Below, in pieces: positions 1-7,105 of a stretch of 23,254 nt of DNA. Position 1 is the stretch's first letter. Every line of letters starts with the position of its first letter. The notes beneath the pieces were generated by a model. The model searched no databases and had not been told where the DNA came from. It was given only the letters and a program-made list of their open reading frames with translations. The position numbers and the translations under genes are program-made. Origin of the DNA: JAFEBO01 sp044375915 (GTDB lineage Bacteria > Planctomycetota > Phycisphaerae > Phycisphaerales > UBA1924); the NCBI GenBank assembly GCA_044375915.1, contig JBILLU010000035.1:1-23254 (forward strand), in the 5' to 3' direction.

Positions 1-399
1 TTCATCCGCCCCGGCAGCAAAGTGCAGGCGCTGATGAAGCAGTACGGCTGCACGTTCGTCGCGTTCGGCCCGCTCGACCAGGGCATCCTGCTCGACAAGT
101 TTGATCCGGAGAACCCGCCGAAGTTCGCCGAGGGCGACTATCGCAACCAGCGCAAGGACATGCTGCCGGAGTCGTTGCGAACGCTCAAGCCCAAGATGCA
201 GCAGTTGAAGGACCGCTTTGGTCCGACGACGGAAGCGCTCGCCTCGGCCGCGTGCCGCTTCGTGCTCGGGCACGACCACGTGTGCAGCACGATCCCGGGC
301 TTCCGCAACGCGCGTCAGGCGGCGTGCAACCTCAAGGCCGCGAGCGACCCGGCGATGAGCGATGCGGATATCGAGTTCTGCCGCCGGCTGTTTGCTTGA
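1..399 (+). CDS. Aldo/keto reductase, C-terminal part (5' end outside window)
   Basis: The reading frame is open from base 1, so the gene begins upstream. The 132 visible residues are the C-terminal half of an NAD(P)H-dependent aldo/keto reductase, a cytoplasmic TIM-barrel oxidoreductase that reduces aldehydes or ketones. Two stretches are typical of the family: GPLDQGILLDKF, matching the usual SPLAQGLLTGKY-like strand, and STIPGFRNARQAACNL, matching the IPGxRNxxQxxxN cofactor-binding end. PPKFAEGDYR between them is also characteristic. The catalytic Asp-Tyr-Lys-His residues lie in the missing N-terminal half, so activity cannot be judged. The substrate is unknown. The gene converges with the PEP-CTERM gene, and an inverted-repeat element fills the gap between them. 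An internal GTG at 22 is not a credible start because homology continues upstream of it. Confidence 0.88.
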   Translation, partial: FIRPGSKVQALMKQYGCTFVAFGPLDQGILLDKFDPENPPKFAEGDYRNQRKDMLPESLRTLKPKMQQLKDRFGPTTEALASAACRFVLGHDHVCSTIPGFRNARQAACNLKAASDPAMSDADIEFCRRLFA

Positions 400-417
400 G
401 CGCGGCGTGCGACGCTG

Positions 418-621
418 GAGAGAACGCGGAGTGGCGGAGAGGGCGGAGTTTCGCGGAGAGGAAATTCGGGAAGAACAGATCGAACCAATTGCTGGCTTCG
501 AGGCGATGTCGCGGAGAGGCTGTTTGAAGTGGGATCAGGCAGACGTGCCGTGCAGCAGCATGCCTTGAACCCTTTCTCCCCTCCGCGTCACTCCGCCTCC
601 TCCGCTTCTCCGCGTTCTCTC
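418..621. repeat. GA-rich inverted-repeat element (CGGAG type)
   Basis: Two arms, 418-463 and 573-621, are near-perfect reverse complements. Both read GAGAGAACGCGGAG followed by repeated CGGAG units about 8-10 nt apart, and they differ by a few substitutions and short indels. About 110 bp lie between the arms. The element fills the gap between the convergent aldo/keto reductase and PEP-CTERM genes and stops 17 bp before the latter's stop codon, so its transcript could fold into a long hairpin shared by both 3' ends. It encodes no convincing protein. A related element lies at 6026-6174. Confidence 0.75.
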
Positions 622-638
622 CCGATCTCAGGATGAAC

Positions 639-1826
639 TCACCGCTTGCGACGGCTCGCGATCAGGCCCGCCGCGCCCAGGACCATGAGCGCGCCCGGTG
701 CCGGGACCTGCGGGTTTTCCTTCGGGTCCTTGGAAGTTTCCTTCTTGGGCTGCAGAGCGTCGGTCGGGTCGGTGCCGTCTTCGCGGCTGTTGTCGGTGGC
801 GGGCATGAGGCCGAAGTTGTTGGTGGCGAAGGGCGAGCGAGCGATGGGCGAGTTGTCGGAGTTGTACGCGTAGGGCGTGAACGCGCCGCCGCCGCCGGCC
901 ATGGCGCCCGAGTCGGGGACGAGGGCGAGTACGACATTGCTGAGGCCCCACACAGCGGAGTCGCCCTGTTCGGGCAAGCCGCGGGCGAAGAACTCGATGC
1001 GCACATCGTCGGTGCCCTGGCTGTCGGCGCTGGGTGGGCGGTCGAAGCGGAACATCAGGCGGTAGACGGTGGCGGTTTTGCCGTCGTTGGTGCGGAAGGT
1101 CTCGACGGCCTGGTAACCGGCCTCGAAGCTCGCCTTGCCGACCGCATCGGGATACGCCTGCACGTTGCCCGGCTTGGTGGCGAAGTTGGTCTCCATCAGC
1201 GTTGCGCCGTCGACGACGCGGACGCCCCAGACCTGCGGCGAGGGAGCCGAGTTGCCCTCCCAGTTGCCGAGCGCGAGCACGTCGCACTGCAGGACGTACG
1301 CGCCCGACTTGGGGGCCTTGTTCACGGTGAGCGTGGTCGAGCCGTTGCCGATGGTGCCGAGGAAGCGACGGCCCTCGGGGGTGGTGCGCACCTCGCCGTA
1401 CGACCACTCGTCACGGATCGACTTCTGGAAGTCCGACTCAAAGTCCGAGCGGTAGATGACGCGAGCGGCCTGGTCGGCGGTGCCGCGCTGGACGACGATG
1501 ACGCGATCAGAGTCCGAGACCTGAAGCACCTCGTCGATCATGCGAACGGTGAACGCGGACGGACCGCTGTTCCAGGGCATGGCGAGATCGAAGTTGAGCC
1601 GCGGGCTGTTGGCCGCGGTCAGCAGCGTGACGCCGGGGAGCATGCCCGAGAAGTTGGCCTTGTTCAGCACATCGACGCGGCGGGTCAAGGCGGGCATCTG
1701 CACGCCCTTGCCGTCGCGGAGGCTGATGCGATGGGAGAGATCGGCGGCGGCGAGCGAAGCGAGGCTCGCGAGCGCACCGACAGCGGCGACGGCGTGACGC
1801 CGTCCATTTCCAGTCTTGGAAAACAT
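639..1826 (-). CDS. PEP-CTERM sorting domain protein, exported
   Basis: This is a 395-residue exported protein of unknown specific function. The N-terminus carries basic residues then a hydrophobic stretch (residues about 11-28, ending SLAAA), as in a signal peptide. The last roughly 23 residues hold the tripartite PEP-CTERM signal: a PAPGA motif, a hydrophobic segment (LMVLGAAGLIA) and the basic tail SRRKR. Such tails are recognised by exosortase, which cleaves and anchors proteins to the envelope. No exosortase gene is in this window. The body, including WSYGEVRTTPEGRRFLG and GAYVLQCDVLALGNWEG, looks like an extracellular beta-rich domain, but I cannot name it. A purine-rich ribosome-binding tract (GGAAGGGGAAAGGG) lies just upstream of the ATG and supports this start. 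A proline- and lysine-rich linker precedes the sorting tail. Confidence 0.85.
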   Translation of the reverse strand: MFSKTGNGRRHAVAAVGALASLASLAAADLSHRISLRDGKGVQMPALTRRVDVLNKANFSGMLPGVTLLTAANSPRLNFDLAMPWNSGPSAFTVRMIDEVLQVSDSDRVIVVQRGTADQAARVIYRSDFESDFQKSIRDEWSYGEVRTTPEGRRFLGTIGNGSTTLTVNKAPKSGAYVLQCDVLALGNWEGNSAPSPQVWGVRVVDGATLMETNFATKPGNVQAYPDAVGKASFEAGYQAVETFRTNDGKTATVYRLMFRFDRPPSADSQGTDDVRIEFFARGLPEQGDSAVWGLSNVVLALVPDSGAMAGGGGAFTPYAYNSDNSPIARSPFATNNFGLMPATDNSREDGTDPTDALQPKKETSKDPKENPQVPAPGALMVLGAAGLIASRRKR

Positions 1827-2276
1827 GTGCCCTTTCCCCTTCCGTTCAGCCCGGCGAACTCAACGTCCTACGAGTCGTGTCTGCCGTGCTGAGTGAGAAT
1901 CCCTTCTCTCTCTCCAACTATGCCCTGCGTCTACGGAGTTGCCACGGTTCCGCAATCCCCGCGGCATGATCCAAGTTGGTGGACGCTTCCCAAACGGCAC
2001 ACGCGTCACGGGCGAACCTGAAAGCCCTTTCAGCGGCTGATATTTCAGGACCTGCGATTCCTGCATGGTTCCGTGGGGGTTTCCGCTTTCGTGGGTGGAG
2101 GGATCGAAGGAACACCCGCCGACGTTGCGACCGCGGTGAAGCGAGTATCGCGCGGCGACATTGGCGAGCCATGCTCGCCCGCGCCGATACTCTCGGCTGC
2201 GGTGATCAAGCCTCACACCAGTTCCGGAACGAGCGATGACGTACACGATGGTGCGACCGGCGGCGTTGCGCTTCCG
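1827..2276. other. Intergenic region between divergent PEP-CTERM and acyltransferase genes
   Basis: These 450 bp must hold the promoters of both divergent genes. Open frames cross the region on both strands, but none resembles a known protein. The acyltransferase frame itself stays open back to a GTG at 2073, and its extra N-terminal residues look non-conserved. The only distinctive item is a 14-codon mini-ORF at 2236-2280. I see no repeat or clear hairpin. Confidence 0.5.
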
Positions 2277-2280
2277 GTGA
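2236..2280 (+). CDS. Possible 14-aa upstream ORF overlapping the acyltransferase start
   Basis: An ATG at 2236 opens a 14-codon frame, MTYTMVRPAALRFR. Its TGA stop (2278-2280) overlaps the GTG at 2277 as GTGA. This overlap is the usual geometry for translational coupling and would favour GTG 2277 as the acyltransferase start. The mini-ORF has no strong Shine-Dalgarno and may be chance. Confidence 0.22.
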   Translation: MTYTMVRPAALRFR

Positions 2281-3488
2281 GCGATCGCGTCGGCGTCGGT
2301 TCGCACGTTCCTGCGCTCGACGGCATCCGCGGGCTGGCGATCCTTCTTGTGATGGTCTTTCACATGAACCTGATCGCTGGCGTGCACACGGTGGACGCCG
2401 CCGCGAAGTTCATCTCGTCGGCCGGCTGGACGGGCGTGGACTTGTTCTTCGTGCTCTCGGGCTTCCTGATCACCGGGATTCTGCTCGACACCAAGCACGG
2501 CGAGGGCTACTTCCGTCTCTTCTACGCCCGTCGTGCTCTGCGCATCTTTCCGCTCTACTACGCGGTCGTCGCGTTCTCCCTGATCGTGCTGCCGGCCGTC
2601 GCGGCTCACTTGCCGCCGATGGCACAGACGAAACTCGACCGCTTCGGCACCATCGGCAACGACGCGTGGATGTACTGGGCGTATCTGTCGAACTTCGCAA
2701 TCGCCAGCGCCGAGAAGTTCCGTCACGGCATCCTCGACATCTCATGGTCGCTCGCCATTGAGGAGCAGTTCTATCTCGTGTGGCCCGCGGTGGTGTATTT
2801 CCTCTCCCGCGAGCGGCTCATCTACGCGTGCATCGGCGCCGTGTTCTTCGCGATCGGGTTCCGGTGCTGGCTGGTGTGGAACGGAGCGCACCCGATCGCG
2901 GTGCATCTGCTTACGCCCAGCCGGATCGATGCGCTGGCAGTGGGGGCGTTCATCGCGGCCGTCTCCCGCGGGCCGGGCGGGTTTGAACTGCTGTGCCGCT
3001 ACGGGCGAACGGTCGGCGTTGTCGCCTTCGTGGCCGTGACCGCGGCGTTCGCGTACCGCTTCGTCACCAATTCCGGCCGCCTTGGGGAAGAAGGATTCGC
3101 GAGCGCCAACCTGCCGGAGATCCAGACCGTCGGCCTGACGCTCATCGCCGTCGCCTTCGGCGGGCTGCTCGTGCATGTGCTGGCGCTGACGCGCTCGGCG
3201 GAGCCGGCGAAGCACAGGTTGGTCCGGTTCTTTGAATCCCCGTTGCTGCGGTCCTTCGGCAAGTACTCGTACGCGATGTACCTCTTCCACCTGCCCGTGC
3301 GTGCCCTCATCCGCGACACGGTCTTCGGCAAGGACCTGAAGTGGATCGCGAACTCTCAGATCGGGATGCAGATCGCGTTCACGAGCATCTCGATCGCGGT
3401 GACGTTCGCACTCGCGTGGCTGTCGTGGAACCTGTTCGAGAAGCGCTGCCTCGCGCTCAAAAAGTACGTCGAGTACCAGCGGCGTTGA
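2277..3488 (+). CDS. Membrane acyltransferase, acyltransferase_3 (OafA/YrhL) family
   Basis: This is an integral membrane O-acyltransferase of about 403 residues. The family moves acetyl or other acyl groups from the cytoplasm onto cell-surface polysaccharides or lipids. The N-terminus has the family signature: PALDGIRG followed by a helix with the catalytic R-X10-H motif (Arg of GIRG to His of VFH). FFVLSGFLITGILL, the arginine-rich RRALRIFPLYY and SWSLAIEEQFYLVWP follow, all typical. About ten hydrophobic helices run through the protein, and YAMYLFHLPV plus a final helix close it. The acceptor is unknown because no glycosyltransferase is adjacent. The start is uncertain: GTG 2277 leaves a normal 12-residue lead before the motif and overlaps a mini-ORF stop. 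GTG 2202 and GTG 2073 are alternatives. The gene ends 12 bp from the convergent clamp-loader gene. Confidence 0.88.
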   Translation: MSDRVGVGSHVPALDGIRGLAILLVMVFHMNLIAGVHTVDAAAKFISSAGWTGVDLFFVLSGFLITGILLDTKHGEGYFRLFYARRALRIFPLYYAVVAFSLIVLPAVAAHLPPMAQTKLDRFGTIGNDAWMYWAYLSNFAIASAEKFRHGILDISWSLAIEEQFYLVWPAVVYFLSRERLIYACIGAVFFAIGFRCWLVWNGAHPIAVHLLTPSRIDALAVGAFIAAVSRGPGGFELLCRYGRTVGVVAFVAVTAAFAYRFVTNSGRLGEEGFASANLPEIQTVGLTLIAVAFGGLLVHVLALTRSAEPAKHRLVRFFESPLLRSFGKYSYAMYLFHLPVRALIRDTVFGKDLKWIANSQIGMQIAFTSISIAVTFALAWLSWNLFEKRCLALKKYVEYQRR

Positions 3489-3500
3489 AGTGGTGCCGCC

Positions 3501-4706
3501 TTAGTTCGCCGCCACCAAGCCAGCCCCAGGCTTCCCGCTCACGCGGCTCGACAGCCACTCCATCGCGAAGTTCATGTTGACGCCCGCGTCGATCGCACGC
3601 TCGGCCTCGCGCACCGACTCGATGACGCGGATCGAACGCTCCGCGTCTGTCGGCGTGCGCCGTATCTGGCGTCGCGAGCGTTCGGAGATCACGCGAAAGA
3701 GCAGGTCGGCCCCGGTGCGGTTGGCCGCGTCCTTGCTCGCCTGCTTGTCCTTCTCGACCACCGCCGCGGCCCAGTCGTCGACCAGCTTGGCCATCGTCGG
3801 TCCGAGTTCCACGCTGTACTTCCCCGCATCCGCGGCCGCCAGCATCGGCTCGAGCGTCCGCGACCAGTTCGCCAGCCCGCCGGCGTGCGCTCGCTGGAAC
3901 TCTCCCGGCGAGCCCGCCGCGAACGAGTGCAGGAAACCAAGATCGTCTTCCTCGATCGGTGGGTCGATCGCCTTCTTCGCCTGATCGAGCCAGACCCGCA
4001 TCGGCCCTTCCATCAGCGGCACGAACGCCACCTGCTGCGAACGACTCCGGATCGTGGTCAGCAATCGATCGGGGTTCGTCGTCACCAGGATGATCACCGT
4101 CCCCGCAGGCGGCTCTTCGAGCGTCTTGAGGATCGCGTTCTGCGTCGGCGCGTTGGTGGGCGAGCGATCGAGCAGCTCGGCCTCGTCGATGATGAAGACC
4201 TTGCTCGCGCGCCCGCCGGGCATCGCGGGGGCGAGGGCCGCGGGCTCCAGCAGATGGGTGTCGATCACGTCCTTGGGGATCGTGATGAGTTTGCGATCAC
4301 GGACCTGAGCGTCCTCGCTGTAGCGGGCGAGCTCTTTGGTGATGATGTGCAGGTCCGGGTGCGTGCCGGCGCGGAGCAGGCGTTGCACCTCGGATTCGTC
4401 GTCGACCGTGGGCACGCCGTCCTTGCCGACTTTCGCGGTCGGATCCAGAATCGTGGCGGCGAAGGCCAGTGCCGTCGTGAACTTCCCAACGCCGGCGGGT
4501 CCGTGGAAGATCCACGCGTGGTGCACGCGCTCCGAGCGGACCGCATCGCCCAGGACCTTGATCGCGCGGTCCTGCCCGAGGATCGCGGTGAAGGGCACCG
4601 GGATCGGGTGCTGCGGCGACGCCGCCCGCGCGGCTTCGGCCGCGGCGGCCGCCAGCGGCGAATCGTCCGCGCCCTTGGATCGAGATTTGGCAGGCTTCTT
4701 GGCCAC
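3501..4706 (-). CDS. holB: DNA polymerase III clamp-loader ATPase, delta'-like
   Basis: This is a AAA+ ATPase of about 401 residues, related to the delta' and tau/gamma subunits of the clamp loader that places the sliding clamp on DNA. FTAILGQDRAIKVLGDAV leads into Walker A GPAGVGKFT (residues 69-77). Walker B is FIIDEAELL (about 171-179), followed by LKTLEEPPAGTVIILVTTN and an arginine-finger-like IRSRSQ (SRC is usual). A long Ala-rich N-terminal leader and a helical C-terminus flank the core. It lacks the long C-terminal extension of DnaX, and no Zn-binding cysteine cluster is visible, so delta' is the better guess. The start is GTG 4706. The frame stays open to 4835, but that extension only reads through the palindromic repeat at 4755-4798. 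It is divergent from the B12/MeaB gene. Confidence 0.85.
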   Translation of the reverse strand: MAKKPAKSRSKGADDSPLAAAAAEAARAASPQHPIPVPFTAILGQDRAIKVLGDAVRSERVHHAWIFHGPAGVGKFTTALAFAATILDPTAKVGKDGVPTVDDESEVQRLLRAGTHPDLHIITKELARYSEDAQVRDRKLITIPKDVIDTHLLEPAALAPAMPGGRASKVFIIDEAELLDRSPTNAPTQNAILKTLEEPPAGTVIILVTTNPDRLLTTIRSRSQQVAFVPLMEGPMRVWLDQAKKAIDPPIEEDDLGFLHSFAAGSPGEFQRAHAGGLANWSRTLEPMLAAADAGKYSVELGPTMAKLVDDWAAAVVEKDKQASKDAANRTGADLLFRVISERSRRQIRRTPTDAERSIRVIESVREAERAIDAGVNMNFAMEWLSSRVSGKPGAGLVAAN

Positions 4707-4754
4707 GAGCCCAGAGTATGCGATTCCCGAGCCTTCGGTGTGTCGCCGCTCGCC

Positions 4755-4798
4755 CGGGTGCCACTGCTTGGCCCAAGGCGGCCAAGCAGTGGCACCCG
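4755..4798. repeat. Perfect palindromic repeat with 19-bp arms
   Basis: The left arm CGGGTGCCACTGCTTGGCC (4755-4773) and the right arm (4780-4798) are exact reverse complements around the 6-nt loop CAAGGC. It lies between the divergent holB-like and B12/MeaB genes. Translated, it gives the ATAW...AKQWHP peptides that I recall as spurious N-terminal extensions in planctomycete annotations, so I read it as one copy of a dispersed REP-like palindrome. There is no T-run, so it is not a typical terminator. Confidence 0.8.
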
Positions 4799-4829
4799 AG
4801 CTGCCGCCGATGGCGTTCCAACAAATGCG

Positions 4830-4835
4830 TACCAT
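4830..4835 (+). promoter_or_regulatory. Candidate -10 hexamer (TACCAT) 5 nt before the ATG
   Basis: TACCAT fits TANNNT and ends 5 nt before the ATG at 4841, with no Shine-Dalgarno in between. Initiation at the usual distance would give a leaderless transcript. I see no good -35 hexamer, because the palindrome ends just upstream. Confidence 0.35.
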
Positions 4836-4840
4836 CGTGC

Positions 4841-6013
4841 ATGACCACCGCGCTGAGCACGGCTACGACCGAGTTTGAGAAGAAAGACCGCTGCGCCGAC
4901 CTTCCCCATCGGCCCCGTGTCCTCCTCGGCAAGATGGGCCTCGACGGCCACGACCGCGGCGTCAAGGTCATCGCCCGCGCCCTCCGCGACTCCGGCGTCC
5001 ACGTCATCTACAGCGGCCTGTGGCAGACCCCCAAGTCTCTCGCCATCTCCGCCCGCGACGAGGACTGCGATGTGATCTGCGCGTCGATGATGAGCAACAG
5101 CCACCTCGTCCTGGGCCCCAAACTCATCAACGCCCTGAAGGACGTCGGCCGTCCCGAACTTCCCGTGTACATGGGCGGCATCCTGCCGCAAGAAGACCTG
5201 CCCACCCTCGCCGCCGCCGGCGTCGCCAAGTGCTTCACCACCGGCACCGGCCTCATCGATATCGTCAACGCGGTGCGTGACGCGACCAAGGCCAAGGCCG
5301 CGGCACTCACATCGACGACCCACGCGACGGCCCAACTCGCCCGCGACATCTCGCAGGTGCACGACGGCAAGGGCCTGCGTGCGACTGCCCGCCGCCGCAA
5401 GCCCAAGCGTGTGATCGGCGTCACCGGCTCGCCCGGCGCGGGCAAGAGCACGCTCGTCGCCCAACTCGTCAGCGAGTTCACTCGTCGCTCCAGGGCGGGC
5501 GACGCCGCCTGCTCCGGTCGCTGCGCCGTGATCGCGTTCGATCCGATGAGCCCGATCACCAGCGGTGCCCTGCTCGGCGACCGGCTCCGCGTCGATTTCA
5601 ACAGCCTCGACGAGGCGGTCTACTACCGCTCCCTCGCCATCAGCGGCGAGGACTACCGCGCCCTCCCCGAGATCATCGATCTCATCGGCGGTGCCCACGA
5701 TCCCAACACCCCCGCCTGCTTCGACACGGTGTTTGTTGAGACCGTCGGCGCGGGCCAGAACGAGACCCGCATCCGCCAGCACGTTGCCCGCACCGCCGTG
5801 GTGCTGACCCCCGGCATGGGCGACGCCGTGCAGATGGACAAGGCCGGCATTCTCGAGATCGCCGACCTCTTCGTCTGCAACAAGGCCGACCACCCGGGCG
5901 AGAACGAACTGGTCCGCGACCTCAAGGACATCGCCGGCAAGCGGCCCATTGTCGAGACCATCGCCACCCGTGGCCAGGGCATCCCGGAACTGCTCGACGC
6001 GTTGCTCGGGTGA
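4841..6013 (+). CDS. Fusion of a cobalamin-binding domain and a MeaB/ArgK-type GTPase
   Basis: This 390-residue protein has two domains. Residues about 24-150 form a B12-binding domain like the C-terminus of methylmalonyl-CoA mutase, with the cobalt-ligand motif DGHDRG (His37), SMMSNSHL and the VYMGGILPQEDL loop. Residues about 187-390 form a G3E-type GTPase: Walker A GSPGAGKST (197-205), FDPMSPITSGALLGDR as the switch/Mg region, FVETVGAGQNE (298-308) and the guanine-specificity motif NKAD (347-350). MeaB proteins guard adenosylcobalamin mutases by gating cofactor loading and removing inactivated cofactor. The order matches the first half of the isobutyryl-CoA mutase fusion IcmF, but the frame stops at 6013 without a substrate-binding mutase domain. 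A separate mutase chain must exist elsewhere if the protein acts classically. Both active motifs look intact. ATG 4841 is chosen because upstream sequence is the palindrome. Confidence 0.9.
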   Translation: MTTALSTATTEFEKKDRCADLPHRPRVLLGKMGLDGHDRGVKVIARALRDSGVHVIYSGLWQTPKSLAISARDEDCDVICASMMSNSHLVLGPKLINALKDVGRPELPVYMGGILPQEDLPTLAAAGVAKCFTTGTGLIDIVNAVRDATKAKAAALTSTTHATAQLARDISQVHDGKGLRATARRRKPKRVIGVTGSPGAGKSTLVAQLVSEFTRRSRAGDAACSGRCAVIAFDPMSPITSGALLGDRLRVDFNSLDEAVYYRSLAISGEDYRALPEIIDLIGGAHDPNTPACFDTVFVETVGAGQNETRIRQHVARTAVVLTPGMGDAVQMDKAGILEIADLFVCNKADHPGENELVRDLKDIAGKRPIVETIATRGQGIPELLDALLG

Positions 6014-6025
6014 GGAAAGGTTTTG

Positions 6026-6174
6026 CCACGAGAGGCACAGAGACACAGAGGGGAAAGCAGAAGAACAAACGGGTCTTCGGGGCATCAGGTCAATGTGGAT
6101 GGGGGACTATCGCAACTGGCCCCGTTCCCTACCCCTTCCAAGTGAATCCTCTCTGTGCCTCTGCGTCTCTGTGG
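6026..6174. repeat. GA-rich inverted-repeat element (CACAGAG type)
   Basis: The left arm at 6026-6054 (CCACGAGAGGCACAGAGACA and on) and the right arm at about 6148-6174 are reverse complements over roughly 23 bp. The mismatches are purine transitions, which would still pair as G-U in RNA. About 95 bp of non-coding sequence lies between them. The element begins 12 bp after the B12/MeaB stop. It has the same design as the element at 418-621: purine-rich short-period arms beside a gene's 3' end. The sequence type is one I recall as common in environmental bacterial genomes. Confidence 0.7.
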
Positions 6175-6185
6175 TGAGTCCCATC

Positions 6186-6214
6186 TTGCACCCGATTCCA
6201 AGACCTGATATGCT
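6186..6214 (+). promoter_or_regulatory. Sigma70-type promoter of scpB
   Basis: TTGCAC (6186-6191), exactly 17 nt, then TATGCT (6209-6214) make a good housekeeping promoter. Initiation would fall near 6221, about 28 nt before the ATG at 6249. An in-frame ATG at 6210 lies inside the -10 box and therefore cannot be the start if this promoter is used. Confidence 0.6.
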
Positions 6215-6248
6215 CCCCAAGCCCAAGGACGGGCACGCGAGAACGCGC

Positions 6249-6992
6249 ATGAGCGACACGGAAGTCAGCGACAACCACGAACAGCCCACCGACACCGCAG
6301 CGGCGCCCGCCGAGCCGACCGCTGGCGAAGCCGCCGCCCTCGCTCCGGAGATTCTGACCCTCCGCGGTCATCTCGAAGCGTTGCTCCTGTCGATCGACCG
6401 CCCCCTCGCCGCCGAGAAGGCCGCCCGGGCGCTGGGCCTGATCCCCGAAGACAAGCCCGAGGAGAAACCCGAGCCCGCCGCGACCAGCGACACCGACGCA
6501 CCCGTCGAAGAGTCGCCTGCGAAGAAGCGTGCCAGCGCCCGGCGCTCCGCCGTCATCGAGTCCGCCGAGCGGATCATCGAGCAACTGGTGGCCTCCCTCA
6601 ACGAGGCGTACGAGACCACTGGCCGCTCGTTCCGCATCGAACGCGTCGCTGGCGGCCTGCGGGTGATGACGCAACCCGCGTTCGCACCCACCCTCGCCCG
6701 CTTCCACAAGGACCGTCAGCAGACGCGGCTTTCCAAGGCCGGCGTCGAGACGCTCGCGATCATCGCCTACCGCCAGCCCATCACCCGTGCAGAGCTCGAG
6801 TCGATCCGCGGCGTTTCCTGCGGCGAGGTCCTCAAGTCCCTGCTCGACCGCCGCCTCGTCGGCATCAAGGGCCGCGCCGAAGAACTCGGCCGCCCGCTGC
6901 TCTACGGCACGACCAAGCAGTTCCTCGACCACTTCGGGCTCGCCACCACCGCCGACCTGCCAAGCCCCGAGGAACTCCGGGCCAGCCTGTGA
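6249..6992 (+). CDS. scpB: Segregation and condensation protein ScpB
   Basis: ScpB is the winged-helix accessory subunit that, with the kleisin ScpA, closes the SMC ring for chromosome compaction and segregation. The 247-residue product starts with an acidic, Ala/Pro-rich tail (1-34) and then the first winged-helix region, ILTLRGHLEALLLSIDRPL. A charged proline-rich insertion (about 66-100) follows, and then the diagnostic second half: SKAGVETLAIIAYRQPITRA, SIRGVSCGEVLKSLLDRRLV and GRPLLYGTTKQFLDHFGL. That block is nearly invariant in the family. The length is somewhat above the usual ~190 because of the N-terminal tail and the insertion. No scpA is adjacent, unlike many bacteria where scpA and scpB are neighbours. 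ATG 6249 is preferred over ATG 6210, which overlaps the promoter. The stop codon sits in the 10-bp palindrome GTGACGTCAC. Confidence 0.93.
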   Translation: MSDTEVSDNHEQPTDTAAAPAEPTAGEAAALAPEILTLRGHLEALLLSIDRPLAAEKAARALGLIPEDKPEEKPEPAATSDTDAPVEESPAKKRASARRSAVIESAERIIEQLVASLNEAYETTGRSFRIERVAGGLRVMTQPAFAPTLARFHKDRQQTRLSKAGVETLAIIAYRQPITRAELESIRGVSCGEVLKSLLDRRLVGIKGRAEELGRPLLYGTTKQFLDHFGLATTADLPSPEELRASL

Positions 6993-7105
6993 CGTCACGG
7001 AGCTGCCGGGTGTGAAGGCCAAGATCGCGGCGTGCGAGGGTTCTTCACAGCCGCAGGCCGATTGCCACCGATAAACACTGAGGCTTGGGGCGAATTGGAG
7101 CACGC

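Noticed and set aside
418..621. CRISPR array or tandem repeat array
   Set aside because: The repeated CGGAG units are too short and lie in two inverted arms, with no regular spacers.
633..1892. 419-aa plus-strand frame opposite the PEP-CTERM gene
   Set aside because: Antisense shadow. The minus strand has a signal peptide, a PEP-CTERM tail and a good ribosome-binding site.
4707..4835. N-terminal extension of the holB-like protein
   Set aside because: It reads through the palindromic repeat and gives the spurious ATAW/AKQWHP peptide. The GTG at 4706 is a better start.
4265..6085. 606-aa open frame on the minus strand
   Set aside because: It is the shadow of the B12/MeaB gene and part of the holB-like gene. 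Its composition is low-complexity Gly/Ala/Asp/Val typical of antisense frames in GC-rich DNA, and the plus-strand product has clear domains.
6988..6999. GTGACGTCAC palindrome at the scpB stop codon
   Set aside because: A 10-bp palindrome is expected often by chance, and this one overlaps coding sequence and a stop codon. No other evidence makes it a binding site.
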